A DNA stretch of 64,000 bases from contig OZ250161.1 of assembly GCA_965237985.1 (NCBI GenBank), positions 1,116,001-1,180,000 of the forward strand, written 5' to 3'. The notes beneath the pieces were generated by a model. The model searched no databases and was not told the DNA's origin. It was given only the letters and a program-made list of their open reading frames with translations. A program made the translations under genes and the position numbers. Positions 55,798 to 64,000 of the stretch are shown here, one piece after another. The number at the start of each line of letters is the position of its first letter. Positions within the stretch are counted from its first letter, which is position 1. This DNA is from G965212025 sp965237985. Its GTDB lineage: Bacteria > Pseudomonadota > Gammaproteobacteria > Poriferisulfidales > Oxydemutatoraceae.

Positions 55798-56305
55798 ACC
55801 CCCATTTGTGTACTAATACCAATAACGACCCTAAACGCAGAACAACCCGCCCTTGCGCAGACCCCTGTGTTCTATCGCATTCAGGACGGAATGTCCAGAA
55901 AGCGCGTCATTTCACTATTTTTCACTTTAGGGTTGCACTAAAACCAATTTCACGACGATAGGACGACCAAGCCTGATGGAGAGGAAAAACTCTCCCCGAA
56001 ACATGGCAAGAAAGTTTCACTGCATCGTGTCACAGACAATTCCAAGTGTTTTTTCTGTCCAGCCGGTGGCGCTGACCTCGTCTCAGAAGTGTCCGGAAGG
56101 CGAAAGAGGGGATGAGAGTACAAGACCGGTCACACACTGGAATGCGATGATGTTGGTTTTACCCGGGCAAAGATGTGCGGTCACCAATTTGCCAGTCCAG
56201 TATGCCTGCTGAGGAGTTTCCAATCACGACTCGGGAGACCCTGCTCGCCAAGGAAAAAAGACCCAAAGTTGTGTGTGCCGGGTGGGCTGTCGATGTGCAA
56301 AAACA
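55798..56305. other. non-coding stretch before rpmE
   Basis: Short open frames occur on both strands over these 510 bases, none with a recognisable family. The stretch ends at the rpmE promoter. Confidence 0.35.
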
Positions 56306-56333
56306 TTGCTTCACGAAGTTCTATGGTTAAAAT
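56306..56333 (+). promoter_or_regulatory. probable rpmE promoter
   Basis: TTGCTT (56306-56311) and TAAAAT (56328-56333) are 16 bases apart, about 50 bases before the rpmE start. Confidence 0.45.
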
Positions 56334-56382
56334 ACCGTTATCCGGCGGGAGCCTGCCGTACTGACGGATGCCCCATAAAACG

Positions 56383-56604
56383 ATGAAAAAAGACATCCAT
56401 CCCCACTACCATGAAGTGAAAGTAATCTGCAGTTGCGGGAACGTGATCATGATTGCTTCAACGTTCCGGGAAAGCGAGATGCAGGTGGAAGTCTGTTCCC
56501 AGTGTCACCCTTTCTACACCGGCAAGCAGAAGATCCTGGGTACCGTTGGCCAGGTGGAGAAATACCACAGGCGCTACGGGAAGCCCTCGCTGACACAAGC
56601 TTAA
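56383..56604 (+). CDS. rpmE: 50S ribosomal protein L31, zinc-binding form
   Basis: The 73-residue protein MKKDIHPHYHEVKVICSCGN ... is ribosomal protein L31. It has the zinc ligands of the C+ form: CSCGN and CSQCHPFYTG. ATG 56383 is the family start; five in-frame codons upstream (from 56368) are not conserved. It converges with hemH, whose stop is 14 bases away. Confidence 0.96.
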   Translation: MKKDIHPHYHEVKVICSCGNVIMIASTFRESEMQVEVCSQCHPFYTGKQKILGTVGQVEKYHRRYGKPSLTQA

Positions 56605-56617
56605 CGGCCGAATTTTT

Positions 56618-57811
56618 TCAGGAGGCCGGGCGGGCAGGATCCTGCCCGGGGCGGTGCTGGTATTTCGTTCCGTCCGTTCCAGCATGCCGACTCCCGTTCA
56701 TTGAATATGAGGATCCCGGGGAAAGTGTGCGTTTCCTGGAATCCGCCAACCGTTTTCTTTCATCCGCTTCCTTGCTGCGCCGTTGCCACTGTTGCCATCC
56801 ATCAGTAAGCGAGATGATGAGGTTCGTGAACACGCGCACGTGCCCTGGGGAATCATTCAAAGCGGGAATGTAATGGAAAGTGTCCCCGCCACTTGCTATA
56901 AAAGTTTCGTACGCCCTGATATCGATTTCTTCCAACGTTTCAAGGCAATCCACAGCAAATCCCGGACAAAAGACTTCTATGTTTTTGTAACCCTCGGCAG
57001 GGAGGGTTTTCAGTAACTCCTCTGTATACGGCTGTAACCACTCAGCTCTGCCAAAACGGGACTGGAAACTGATGCGCCACTGTTCATCGCTTAAATCGAG
57101 TTGTTTGGCAATCAAACGGGCACTGGCATGGCAGTGGCAGTAATAGGGGTCGCCAAGCAATAAGTTGCGCCGCGGCAAGCCATGGAAAGAAAACAACAAC
57201 AGGTCTGATGCGCTGGAGTCTCTGCGCGATGCGCTGATGGCCTCAGCACATGCCTTTATGTAGTCCGGGTTGTCATGATAGCTGTTGACGAAATGAAGTT
57301 CCGGCAGAAAACGGAAGGTCCCCAGCACACGGGAAACAGCATCAAAGGCCGCCCCGGTGGTGGTCGCAGAGTATTGCGGATAGAGCGGAAGCACCAAGAT
57401 TTTTTGGACGTTTTCAGCATGGAGCCTGTGTAGTACATCTCCAATTGCCGGTTCTCCATAACACATGGCAATTTCGACCTCCAGCCAGTCCAAGCCACGT
57501 TTTGTCAGTGATGCCGACAAGGCCTTTTGTATTGCTACGGTTTTCACGAGTAGTGGTGAACCGTCGTCGCTCCAGACCTTCCGGTACGCTCGGGCTGATT
57601 TACGCGGACGGAAATTCAATACCAGCAAGTGCAAAATGCACCACCAGACAAGACGATGGATTTCAACAACCCGGGGATCGGAGAGTAATTCGCGGAGGAA
57701 AAGTCTGACTTCCCGAGTTTCCGGAGCTCTCGGGGTACCCAGGTTGATCAGCAAAACTGCGGCTTTCGCGGGTGTGCCATGATCAAAGTCAACGTTGCCT
57801 ATGTACTTCAC
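56618..57811 (-). CDS. hemH: ferrochelatase
   Basis: HemH inserts ferrous iron into protoporphyrin IX, supplying heme for the oxidase cluster. Family markers are LLINLGTPRAPE, YRKVWSDDGSPLL, YGEPAIGDVL, VLPLYPQYSATTTGAAFDAV, the active-site His in LLFSFHGLPRR, SFQSRFGRAEWLQPYT and VFCPGFAVDCLETLEEI. The 397-residue frame is about 50 residues longer at the C-terminus than usual. The extra part (from QRRSKEADERKRLADSRK on) is basic and low complexity and runs through an 18-base palindrome. It starts at a GTG overlapping the upstream HNH stop (GTGA). Confidence 0.93.
   Translation of the reverse strand: MKYIGNVDFDHGTPAKAAVLLINLGTPRAPETREVRLFLRELLSDPRVVEIHRLVWWCILHLLVLNFRPRKSARAYRKVWSDDGSPLLVKTVAIQKALSASLTKRGLDWLEVEIAMCYGEPAIGDVLHRLHAENVQKILVLPLYPQYSATTTGAAFDAVSRVLGTFRFLPELHFVNSYHDNPDYIKACAEAISASRRDSSASDLLLFSFHGLPRRNLLLGDPYYCHCHASARLIAKQLDLSDEQWRISFQSRFGRAEWLQPYTEELLKTLPAEGYKNIEVFCPGFAVDCLETLEEIDIRAYETFIASGGDTFHYIPALNDSPGHVRVFTNLIISLTDGWQQWQRRSKEADERKRLADSRKRTLSPGSSYSMNGSRHAGTDGTKYQHRPGQDPARPAS
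56631..56648. repeat. perfect 18-bp palindrome in the hemH 3' extension
   Basis: CGGGCAGGATCCTGCCCG is a perfect inverted repeat, with a T run (AATTTTTT) at 56611-56618 on its left. It lies between the convergent genes rpmE and hemH and may be a terminator stem, although the T run is on the wrong side for rpmE. Confidence 0.6.
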
Positions 57812-58386
57812 TGCACCTGGCGTAGCCTGCTGCCACGGGGGAAGTGCGCCCGTAAAAACTCCATTTGATCGACAAGGATGTTACGAGCCTGCAAATAAAC
57901 GTATTCAGCGTGAGTCGGTGTAAACGGCACTGCAAGCAGTTCCATGCCAACCTGTTCCGGAGGATGCCCGGCTTTCAGGTTGTTGCATCTGCGGCAGGCG
58001 GCGACCACATTGTTCCAAACATCTTTACCACCCAGGCTGAGGGGTGCGACGTGATCCCGGGACAGTTGATGCTGGTGGTGCTTCGTACCACAGTACATAC
58101 ACATACCGGCATCTCTGCGAAACAGAGCCTCGTTGTTCAGCGGCGGCGAATAATCACTGGCAAGCTTGGGATTGATGCCACGGGTCGCCAGTATTGAATG
58201 GACGGTGACGCGGCTACGCACACCACTGCGTGAATTTATGCCACCTCTCAAGCTATGCAAATAGCTTCCACAGATGTAAGCGACTTGGCCACTGTACAAC
58301 AAAGTCGCGGCACGCTTGAAGCAAAGCCATTCAAGTGGCATCCCTGAAATATCAGTACGCAAAACACTTTGTGCGTTCAGATTCAT
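57808..58386 (-). CDS. HNH endonuclease family protein
   Basis: The 192-residue protein has the HNH motif in order: CMYCGTKHHQHQLSRDHVAP, LSLGGKDVWNNVVAACRRCN, then NLKAGHPPE. It has the surrounding pattern of the common stand-alone proteobacterial HNH protein (SVLRTDISGMPLEW, VTVHSILATRG, FTPTHAEYVYLQ). Its biological role is not established. The frame is open from 58488, but family similarity begins at ATG 58386, preceded by AGGGA. Everything upstream of that is part of a 189-bp array which also contains this start. It overlaps hemH by four bases. Confidence 0.82.
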   Translation of the reverse strand: MNLNAQSVLRTDISGMPLEWLCFKRAATLLYSGQVAYICGSYLHSLRGGINSRSGVRSRVTVHSILATRGINPKLASDYSPPLNNEALFRRDAGMCMYCGTKHHQHQLSRDHVAPLSLGGKDVWNNVVAACRRCNNLKAGHPPEQVGMELLAVPFTPTHAEYVYLQARNILVDQMEFLRAHFPRGSRLRQVQ

Positions 58387-59300
58387 GTCCGAGTCATCCC
58401 TGCCGATACCGACCGACGATCTGCCAGTCACAATCAGACAAAGCACTGGCGTTTCGTCCAGACACACGAACCACCCGGTAAAATCCACTGCTTGTCAAGA
58501 ACAGCACACTCCTGCCCCAAAGGCAGGGAAACTAAAATATCAGTGTACGAAACACTTTGTGCGTTCAGATTCATGTCCGAGTCATCCCTGCCGATACCGA
58601 CCGACGATCTGCCAGTCACAATCAGACAAAGCATTTGCGTTTCGTCCACACACACGAACCGCCCGGTAAAATCCACCAGCTTGTCAAGAACAGCACACTC
58701 CTGCCCCAAAGACAGGGAAACTGAAATATCAGTACGCAAAACACTTTGTACATTCAGATTCATGTCCGAGTCATCCCTGCCGATACCAACCGACGATCTG
58801 CCGGTCACAATCGGACAAAGCATTGGCGTTTCGTCCACACACACTAACCGCCCGGTAGAATCCACCGCTTGTCAAGAACAGCACACTCCTGCCCCAAAGG
58901 CAGGGAAACTGAAATATCAGTACGCAAAACACTTTGTGCATTCAGATTCATGCCCGAGTCATCCCTGCCGATACCGACCGACTATCTGCCAGTCACAATC
59001 AGACAAAGCATCGGCGTTTCGTCCACACACACGAACCGCCCGGTAAAATCCACCAGCTTGTCAAGAACAGCACACTCCTGCCCCAAAGGCAGGGAAACTG
59101 AAATATCAGTACGCAAAACACTTTGTACATTCAGATTCATGTCCGAGTCATCCCTGCCGATACCAACCGACGATCTGCCGGTCACAATCGGACAGAGCAT
59201 TGGCGTTTCGTCCACACACACTAACCGCCCGGTAAAATCCACCGCTTGTCAAGAAAAGCACACTCCTGCCTCAAAGGCAGGGAAACTGAAACATCCAGTA
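58345..59300 (-). repeat. 188-189 bp tandem array, 5 units, over the HNH gene start
   Basis: The landmark ATTCATG(T/C)CC occurs at 58381, 58569, 58758, 58946 and 59135, a period of 188, 189, 188 and 189 bases. On the minus strand each unit carries the ribosome site, the ATG and the first 13 codons of the HNH gene, then its upstream region with the hairpin CCTGCC ... GGCAGG. Only the first unit (58345-58533) leads into the gene. Several joints keep the reading frame, so a long in-frame repeat peptide is open on the minus strand. Confidence 0.92.
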
Positions 59301-60027
59301 CCGCAAAGGTACCGTATGCGATGCAAAATTGTACAGACAGCGGTGCGGGGAGGCAAACCCTGAATGAAATTTTGTTTGCCGGGCTTTATTGATTCGTCTG
59401 GAAACCATTACCAGGACTCATCATCAGCCGGGCACTTTGCGAAGCCTTGACCAGTCGATTTATTCCTCTCGCCAACCTGTTGTATATTTCCCGTCGGGAC
59501 GGCCTCTGATTTCTGTTGAACCCTTGTTTCAGCAACCAAGAATATTTGGATTCGCTCGCAGTGTGCTCCGAACAGCACCACTGCAAAAATAGTGGACGTA
59601 GATTTTTCCAGGTCGCTGGCCCGCGATTGTGTCGATCTTGCATACCCGGTGGCCCGGAAGCTGAGACCGAAGAAACGGGTTTCCGGGAACTACGACGAAA
59701 ATGCAAAACGACCATCGGAACATCAAAAAATCCATACCAGAAGTGATACTTACGCCTCTTTTTGCTACTGAGTTGTACACAAGGCGGCAGATGTTTACAA
59801 ACTCGGTCACTCTTGACGATTTTTGTCTGAAAAATGTCCTGTTTTTTACTTATCTATTTGTAATAAAAGAAATTTTCATTTTGGTTAAAAATTAGTCAAC
59901 CTTTATAAGTGTACTTTCCATCAAGCATTAGCTCGGTTACTAAGAAGTTTTCCACAGGGTTTTCAACAGAAATCGTGCAAAATCTACCTTTGGTACCAAT
60001 TTTTGTTGACTTCGTCGGGAATTATCG
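59300..60027. other. AT-rich intergenic region upstream of priA
   Basis: No gene was recognised in 728 bases. AT content is clearly raised from about 59750 to 60000. A DnaA-box-like TTTTCCACA lies at 59948-59956, close to priA. One such box is not evidence for an origin. The priA promoter should lie here. Confidence 0.4.
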
Positions 60028-62226
60028 GTGTTGGCTGTGGAAAACCAAACCGTTCGCGTAGCCGTATTTCGCACTGGGTGTGAGTTTGACTACCGCGCGC
60101 CTGCTGGGGAACCCCGGGTCCGAGCAGGGATGCGGGTGCGTGTCCCGCTTGGCCAGCGCCGGTGCGTGGGCCTGGTTCTCGCTGATGGCATAACACCGGC
60201 GGTTCCGGCGGACAAGCTGGTGGATCTCGGTGAAGTGCTGGATCGTGAACCCCTGCTATCCAGGCAAACGCTTTCCCTTCTATCCTGGATTTCCACTTAT
60301 TACCACTATCCTTTTTGCCACGTTTTAGCACAGGCACTCCCGGGGAATTTACGCAAGGGAGGAGTCGTGCCACCCTCCACAGAAAAGTCCTGGCAGGCGA
60401 TTGAAAGCGAAGAATCTGCTTCGCTTCTGCGCCGCGCCACCAAGCAGCGCCAGTTATACGCACTACTGGAAACGGATGGTCCGATCAGTGAAAACCAGCT
60501 GGGATTGGCTTTTCGCAACTGGCGCCCTCCCATGCTTGCCTTGGAAGCGAAAAAACTGGCATGCCTGGCCGCTCGGCGTGTTCCCGCCCTCCTCTTGCGC
60601 GAAACAAAACCAATGCTGAATTTGAACGAAGAGCAAAGCCTGGCACTCAATGGCATGCGCGAAAACATCAACCAGTTCGTGTGCCACATGCTGGAGGGGA
60701 TAACCGGCAGCGGTAAAACAGAACTGTACCTGCGCCTCGCGGAAAATATTTTGGCAACGGGACACCAGGTACTGGTATTGGTGCCGGAAGTGGGCCTGGT
60801 CGCGCAAACTGTCAAAGCTTTCAATACGCGCTACACCTGTCCGGTCATTCCCTACCACTCGCAGTTGAGCGATAGCGCACGCATGAAAGCCTGGGCACAA
60901 GCCCAGGAAGACTCCGCCTGTGTCCTGGTAGGGACACGTTCTGTTGTCTTTCTCCCGATGCCAAAGCTCGGCCTGGTGGTGGTGGATGAGGAACATGACT
61001 TGTCGTACAAGCAACAGGACAAACTTCGCTATCACGCCCGCGACGTAGCCATCAAGCGCGCACAAATGCAGAAAGTGCCGGTCATGCTTTGTTCCGCCAC
61101 CCCATCGCTTGAGTCGCTTCACAACACGCAAATCGGGAGATACCGGCACCATACCCTGACACAGCGACACGATGGTGCTTCTTTGCCGAAAGTGACGATT
61201 ATCGACTTGCGTGGATGCCAGCTCAAGGGGGGCATATCAGAGGGACTTTTTGCGGAAATCGGGCAGTGTCTGGCGCAAGAAGGCCAAGTATTGCTGTTTC
61301 TCAATCGCCGCGGTTATGCCCCACAGATGCTCTGCTCCCAGTGTGGTGAAGTGCTTTCATGCGAGGATTGCGACAGTGCCCTGTGCTTTCACCTGCACGG
61401 GAATATCCTGCGTTGCCACCACTGCGATCGTACAGTAAAGCGACCTGAGCGTTGCGTGCAGTGCATGGCAAACGATTTCCAGGTCATGGGGATTGGAACG
61501 GAACGCATAGAAGAAGTCTTGAAGCTACAGTTTCCCTCCGTAAAAATCATTCGCATCGATGCCGACTCCACCCGCCGCAAGGGAGAATTTGAACGCCTCC
61601 TGAGTGAGATACGGGCTGGACTGCCGTGCATCATGGTCGGTACGCAGCTACTGTCCAAGGGACACCATTTCCCGCGCGTTACTCTGACCGGGATCGTGAA
61701 TGTGGATCAGCGGCTTTTCTCGCTTGACTTTCGTGCTCTGGAAAAACTGGGTCAGCTCGTAACCCAGGTTTCAGGACGGGCAGGGCGAGGCAAGAAACCG
61801 GGAAAAGTGGTGCTCCAGACTTACCATCCCGACCATCCACAAATTTTGAAACTTCTGCGGAAGGGCTATCGCGATTTCGCTTTGGAGTTACTGAAGGAAC
61901 GCAAAGAAGCGGGGCTGCCGCCGTACCGCTTCTTTGCTTCGGTCAACGCTGCTTCGAAACAACAATCACTGCCACTGGCTTTTCTTTTCACTGTGCGTAG
62001 CCTGCTGCAAGAACTAGCAGGCAAACAGGTTTTGGAAGTACGTGGGCCGGTGCCAGCTTTCATGGAAAAAAAGGCTGGCAGACACCGCGCCCAGCTGCTG
62101 CTTGTCGGACAGAGCCGGAGCGCGCTGAACCGTTGCCTGAGTGGGACAGCGAGCCAGGTGCGCAAGATGAAAAAAAACAGAAATCTCCATTGGTATATCG
62201 ATGTTGATCCGATGGAAATGATTTGA
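60028..62226 (+). CDS. priA: primosomal protein N' (replication restart helicase PriA)
   Basis: PriA reloads the replicative helicase at collapsed forks. The 732-residue protein has an N-terminal DNA-binding domain, Walker A EGITGSGKTELYLR, the DEAH-type box VVDEEHDLSYKQQD, the zinc-binding cysteines in CSQCGEVLSCEDCD and CHHCD ... CVQC, and GTQLLSKGHHFPRVTLTGIV with QVSGRAGRG. Length is normal. It starts at GTG 60028. The neighbouring DUF721/DciA gene and PriA suggest a DciA-type helicase-loading system. Confidence 0.96.
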   Translation: MLAVENQTVRVAVFRTGCEFDYRAPAGEPRVRAGMRVRVPLGQRRCVGLVLADGITPAVPADKLVDLGEVLDREPLLSRQTLSLLSWISTYYHYPFCHVLAQALPGNLRKGGVVPPSTEKSWQAIESEESASLLRRATKQRQLYALLETDGPISENQLGLAFRNWRPPMLALEAKKLACLAARRVPALLLRETKPMLNLNEEQSLALNGMRENINQFVCHMLEGITGSGKTELYLRLAENILATGHQVLVLVPEVGLVAQTVKAFNTRYTCPVIPYHSQLSDSARMKAWAQAQEDSACVLVGTRSVVFLPMPKLGLVVVDEEHDLSYKQQDKLRYHARDVAIKRAQMQKVPVMLCSATPSLESLHNTQIGRYRHHTLTQRHDGASLPKVTIIDLRGCQLKGGISEGLFAEIGQCLAQEGQVLLFLNRRGYAPQMLCSQCGEVLSCEDCDSALCFHLHGNILRCHHCDRTVKRPERCVQCMANDFQVMGIGTERIEEVLKLQFPSVKIIRIDADSTRRKGEFERLLSEIRAGLPCIMVGTQLLSKGHHFPRVTLTGIVNVDQRLFSLDFRALEKLGQLVTQVSGRAGRGKKPGKVVLQTYHPDHPQILKLLRKGYRDFALELLKERKEAGLPPYRFFASVNAASKQQSLPLAFLFTVRSLLQELAGKQVLEVRGPVPAFMEKKAGRHRAQLLLVGQSRSALNRCLSGTASQVRKMKKNRNLHWYIDVDPMEMI

Positions 62227-62488
62227 GAAAAGCGCAACATCTCTTGATCACTGTGTCTGAAATAGACAAGCTGCCACTCCCAGAACATTAGAGAAAGCCG
62301 TTGGCAAATTGCGGGAAACAAAAACCTGCGTTTTGCTCAAATACTGCTTGCCCCTGCCATCACGCCGGAGCTGGACAACCGTTCGCTGGATTTACCTGCG
62401 GACCAAGCTCGGTTGGGCACGGAAACACGCAAAATTCTGCAACGGCTGAGAACCGGGAATCCTGCTTGAACAATACCGTGCTTGCAGA

Positions 62489-63019
62489 TCAGCCTTTTTC
62501 GAAAACATCGTACACAATGGCAGCAATCTGCCTCGCCAGAAATGGCGGAACTGCGTTGCCGACCTGAACGTATTGCTGTGTTCTAGGCCCCATGAACATA
62601 TAATTGTCCGGGAATGTCTGCAACCTGGCAGCTTCCCTTAGCGACAAGGTTCTACACTGAACGGGGTCCGGGTGAATGGAATAATGTCCGTCCTTGGAAA
62701 TATGGCTAGTTATCGTAGTGGATGAACCGATTAAGGGAACATTGCGAAAAATTATGATCCCTTGGATTTCAATCTTGCTGAAAAGAAGCATTTCCCATAG
62801 GTAGAAAAGAATATTACCGTTCGGCACCTGGAAAGAAACAATCTGAAAGTCGAAGTAAGGGCAACCGATTTCGAACTCAGGATCCCCGGATTCTCCGTTG
62901 TCTGCCCTCTTATTTCGATTCGCAGGTAAAGACGCGTGATCGCGAAAAGACTGGCGGAGAAGCACTTCCAGAACCGAAAGTTCTGCTCTCCAGGAAAGGA
63001 TGCCTGACGAATAATTCAC
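62489..63019 (-). pseudogene. C-terminal fragment of a C5-cytosine DNA methyltransferase
   Basis: The last 75 residues contain target-recognition and motif VIII-X features of a Dcm-like enzyme: SHISKDGHYSIHPDPVQC, RTLSLREAARLQTFPDNYMF and TQQYVQVGNAVPPFLARQIA. The catalytic PCQ and ENV motifs and the S-adenosylmethionine site are absent. The first 100 residues of the frame (MNYSSGILSWRAELSVLEVL ...) are not methyltransferase-like, so the frame seems to be a fusion made by a rearrangement. It cannot be an active enzyme. Confidence 0.8.
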
Positions 63020-63078
63020 ATGATGTTTCTGTTGATTTACGAAAACAGTTCAGAGATGGATATTATTTCGGCAAATAC

Positions 63079-63600
63079 TTGGTGGGCCAGTTCGACAACA
63101 ACTTCGATAAAGATTGCTACAAGCGTGCAGGGTTGTGGACATGGTTGGCATTGGCGTATTTCTCCCAGTTGAGGGGCAAATCCACGCAGCGTGAAGAACA
63201 TTTCGTTCTCCGCGAGTCGGGAAAGGGCCCAGGCTCGAGATGCTTGGCGTACAGACATTCCGTGCGCACCGTTTTCAATCTCGTGAAGAAGCATGGAGAA
63301 GACGCGAAGTTCTTTGTCTCCAAACGTGGAATGCATGCGTTTGGCTCGGTTATGGAAGACATCACGAGCGACCCGAAAATTGTTCACAATGAATCATTGC
63401 TCAAACTGATTTTTTTTATGTACCGTGCCGAGGATGGCTATGCGAAGCGTGGAACAGCTGGCAAAGGCCGCGGCGCCCTTCGTCGCTTGACCGATGGCTA
63501 TCTCCCAAGAATCAAACTGACCTATGACGTGGACATCATGGAACCCAAGGAGATAATGGACCTTTGTGGCAAAGAGTTTGAACACCATCAAAGAAAGTAG
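63079..63600 (+). CDS. DUF6339-like restriction-associated protein, N-terminus probably lost
   Basis: The 173-residue plus-strand protein resembles the DUF6339 family found beside DNA modification genes: DNNFDKDCYKRAGLWTWLAL, EDAKFFVSKRG, KRGTAGKGRGALRRLTDG and YLPRIKLTYDVDIMEPKEIM. The start is a TTG, and the frame stays open upstream to about 62780 without any ATG or GTG, so the usual N-terminal 50-60 residues may have been cut away by the same event that broke the methyltransferase. Its function is unknown; the link to restriction-modification is by context. Confidence 0.5.
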   Translation: MVGQFDNNFDKDCYKRAGLWTWLALAYFSQLRGKSTQREEHFVLRESGKGPGSRCLAYRHSVRTVFNLVKKHGEDAKFFVSKRGMHAFGSVMEDITSDPKIVHNESLLKLIFFMYRAEDGYAKRGTAGKGRGALRRLTDGYLPRIKLTYDVDIMEPKEIMDLCGKEFEHHQRK

Positions 63601-63660
63601 TTCGACAATCAGGTAGCCGTGCCAATTCTGGTGCGATGGGGGTTCCCGTGCCGGGTTTCC

Positions 63661-63860
63661 AACCTGAACTGGGCGAACCGGAAGGTTCTGGCATGGTGAC
63701 TGCCGCACGTCTTGGATAACTGTTTCTGTGTCGAACCGTTGAATAAGATACTCTAGCAACAACGTCAGCCCGAGAAATTCAACAGCGATCAAGGTCGCCA
63801 ATTTACCAACCTGACCCTCACCGAAAAAATTCCGGCACTCGCTCAAATACGAGAAAATCT
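63661..63860 (+). mobile_element. remnant of an IS3-family transposase (OrfB integrase core)
   Basis: Plus-strand reading from 63661 gives NLNWANRKVLAW, a stop, LPHVLDNCFCVEPLNKIL, a second stop, then QQRQPEKFNSDQGRQFTNLT. This follows the order of IS3 OrfB (the DW(A/H)xRKVL segment, DxxFCVEAL, and NTDQGSQFTS around the second catalytic Asp). Two stops interrupt it and the downstream Glu segment is missing, so only a fragment remains. No terminal inverted repeats were identified. Confidence 0.7.
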
Positions 63861-64000
63861 CTCAGTCTCGGCGTTGTATTTTGCTAAAAGGACAGGAACT
63901 TTATTGCCTGTCGTTTGCTCCAAGTTTGTTTTTGCGCAGGAAACCCTTGCTTGCTCGGCAGAAGACATAACCCCGTGACGAAGTCAACCTCAGCGGGAGG

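Noticed and set aside
59948..59956. DnaA-box-like site in an AT-rich region as a replication origin
   Set aside because: A single box without a cluster, and without dnaA, dnaN or gidA neighbours, is not enough.
62227..62488. Two short plus-strand frames after priA that could be one frameshifted gene
   Set aside because: The peptides (ending KLPLPEH, and RWQIAGNKNLRFAQILLAPA onward) look somewhat protein-like, but I cannot match them to a family or show that they belong together.
63394..63846. 150-codon minus-strand frame at the right end
   Set aside because: It is the shadow of the DUF6339-like gene and of the IS3 transposase remnant on the plus strand.

Overview
The window looks like the chromosome of a host-associated gammaproteobacterium. 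Several gene orders are ones I know from that class: lpxC / dciA / M23 peptidase / secA / argJ / nudix; coxB-coxA-cox11-coxC / DUF2909 / SURF1 / ctaA-ctaB; bamD divergent from rluD; pyrB followed by an inactive pyrC homologue; and a six-gene Na+-translocating NADH:quinone reductase operon. I cannot place it below class. Host association is inferred from a partial type III secretion locus with two paralogous effector-like genes, from the many decaying duplications and large non-coding stretches, and from the frequent use of GTG and TTG starts. No rRNA or tRNA gene was recognised.

Layout. 0-2.3 kb: a lipoprotein cut by the left edge, a secreted repeat protein, and a decayed copy of the nqrF 3' end. 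2.3-8.3 kb: nqrF-E-D-C-B-A on the minus strand, then a secreted formylglycine-generating-enzyme-like protein. 9.9-16.1 kb: a CDP-alcohol phosphatidyltransferase, the pyrimidine genes pyrB (apparent frameshift), pyrC' and pyrK-like, yggS, and rpoH. 16.5-25.8 kb: lpxC, antisense dciA, an M23 peptidase, secA, an array of secA/argJ junction repeats, argJ, a nudix-ThiE-like fusion and hflX. 26.3-35.7 kb: the aa3-type cytochrome c oxidase cluster with its assembly factors (two cox11 copies, SURF1, a Sco-like protein, heme A and heme O synthases). 36.1-44.3 kb: two paralogous effector-like proteins, then type III secretion genes sctC (with a C-terminal SPOR domain), sctD and an sctE-like gene. 44.9-51.5 kb: repeat arrays, bamD, rluD and an unknown lysine-rich protein. 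51.5-64 kb: purC, bioD, an HNH restriction-like endonuclease, a long non-coding stretch with a 457-bp duplication, rpmE, hemH, a second HNH protein with a 189-bp array over its start, priA, and a broken cytosine methyltransferase beside a DUF6339-like gene and an IS3-type transposase remnant.

How the genes work together. The Na+-NQR complex feeds electrons into the quinone pool. The cytochrome oxidase cluster supplies a complete terminal oxidase: copper insertion by Cox11 and possibly the Sco-like protein, heme A from CtaB and CtaA, protoheme from HemH. The secretion genes and effector-like genes look like one pathogenicity or symbiosis island fragment.

The most striking property is how often short tandem duplications span gene junctions. 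At least six places show it (nqrF tail, cox11, Sco-like/ctaA, secA/argJ, HNH start, and one non-coding segment). One intact copy of each gene is always kept while the surplus copies decay. Two further arrays (252 bp and about 121 bp) have an alternating A-B-A-B architecture.
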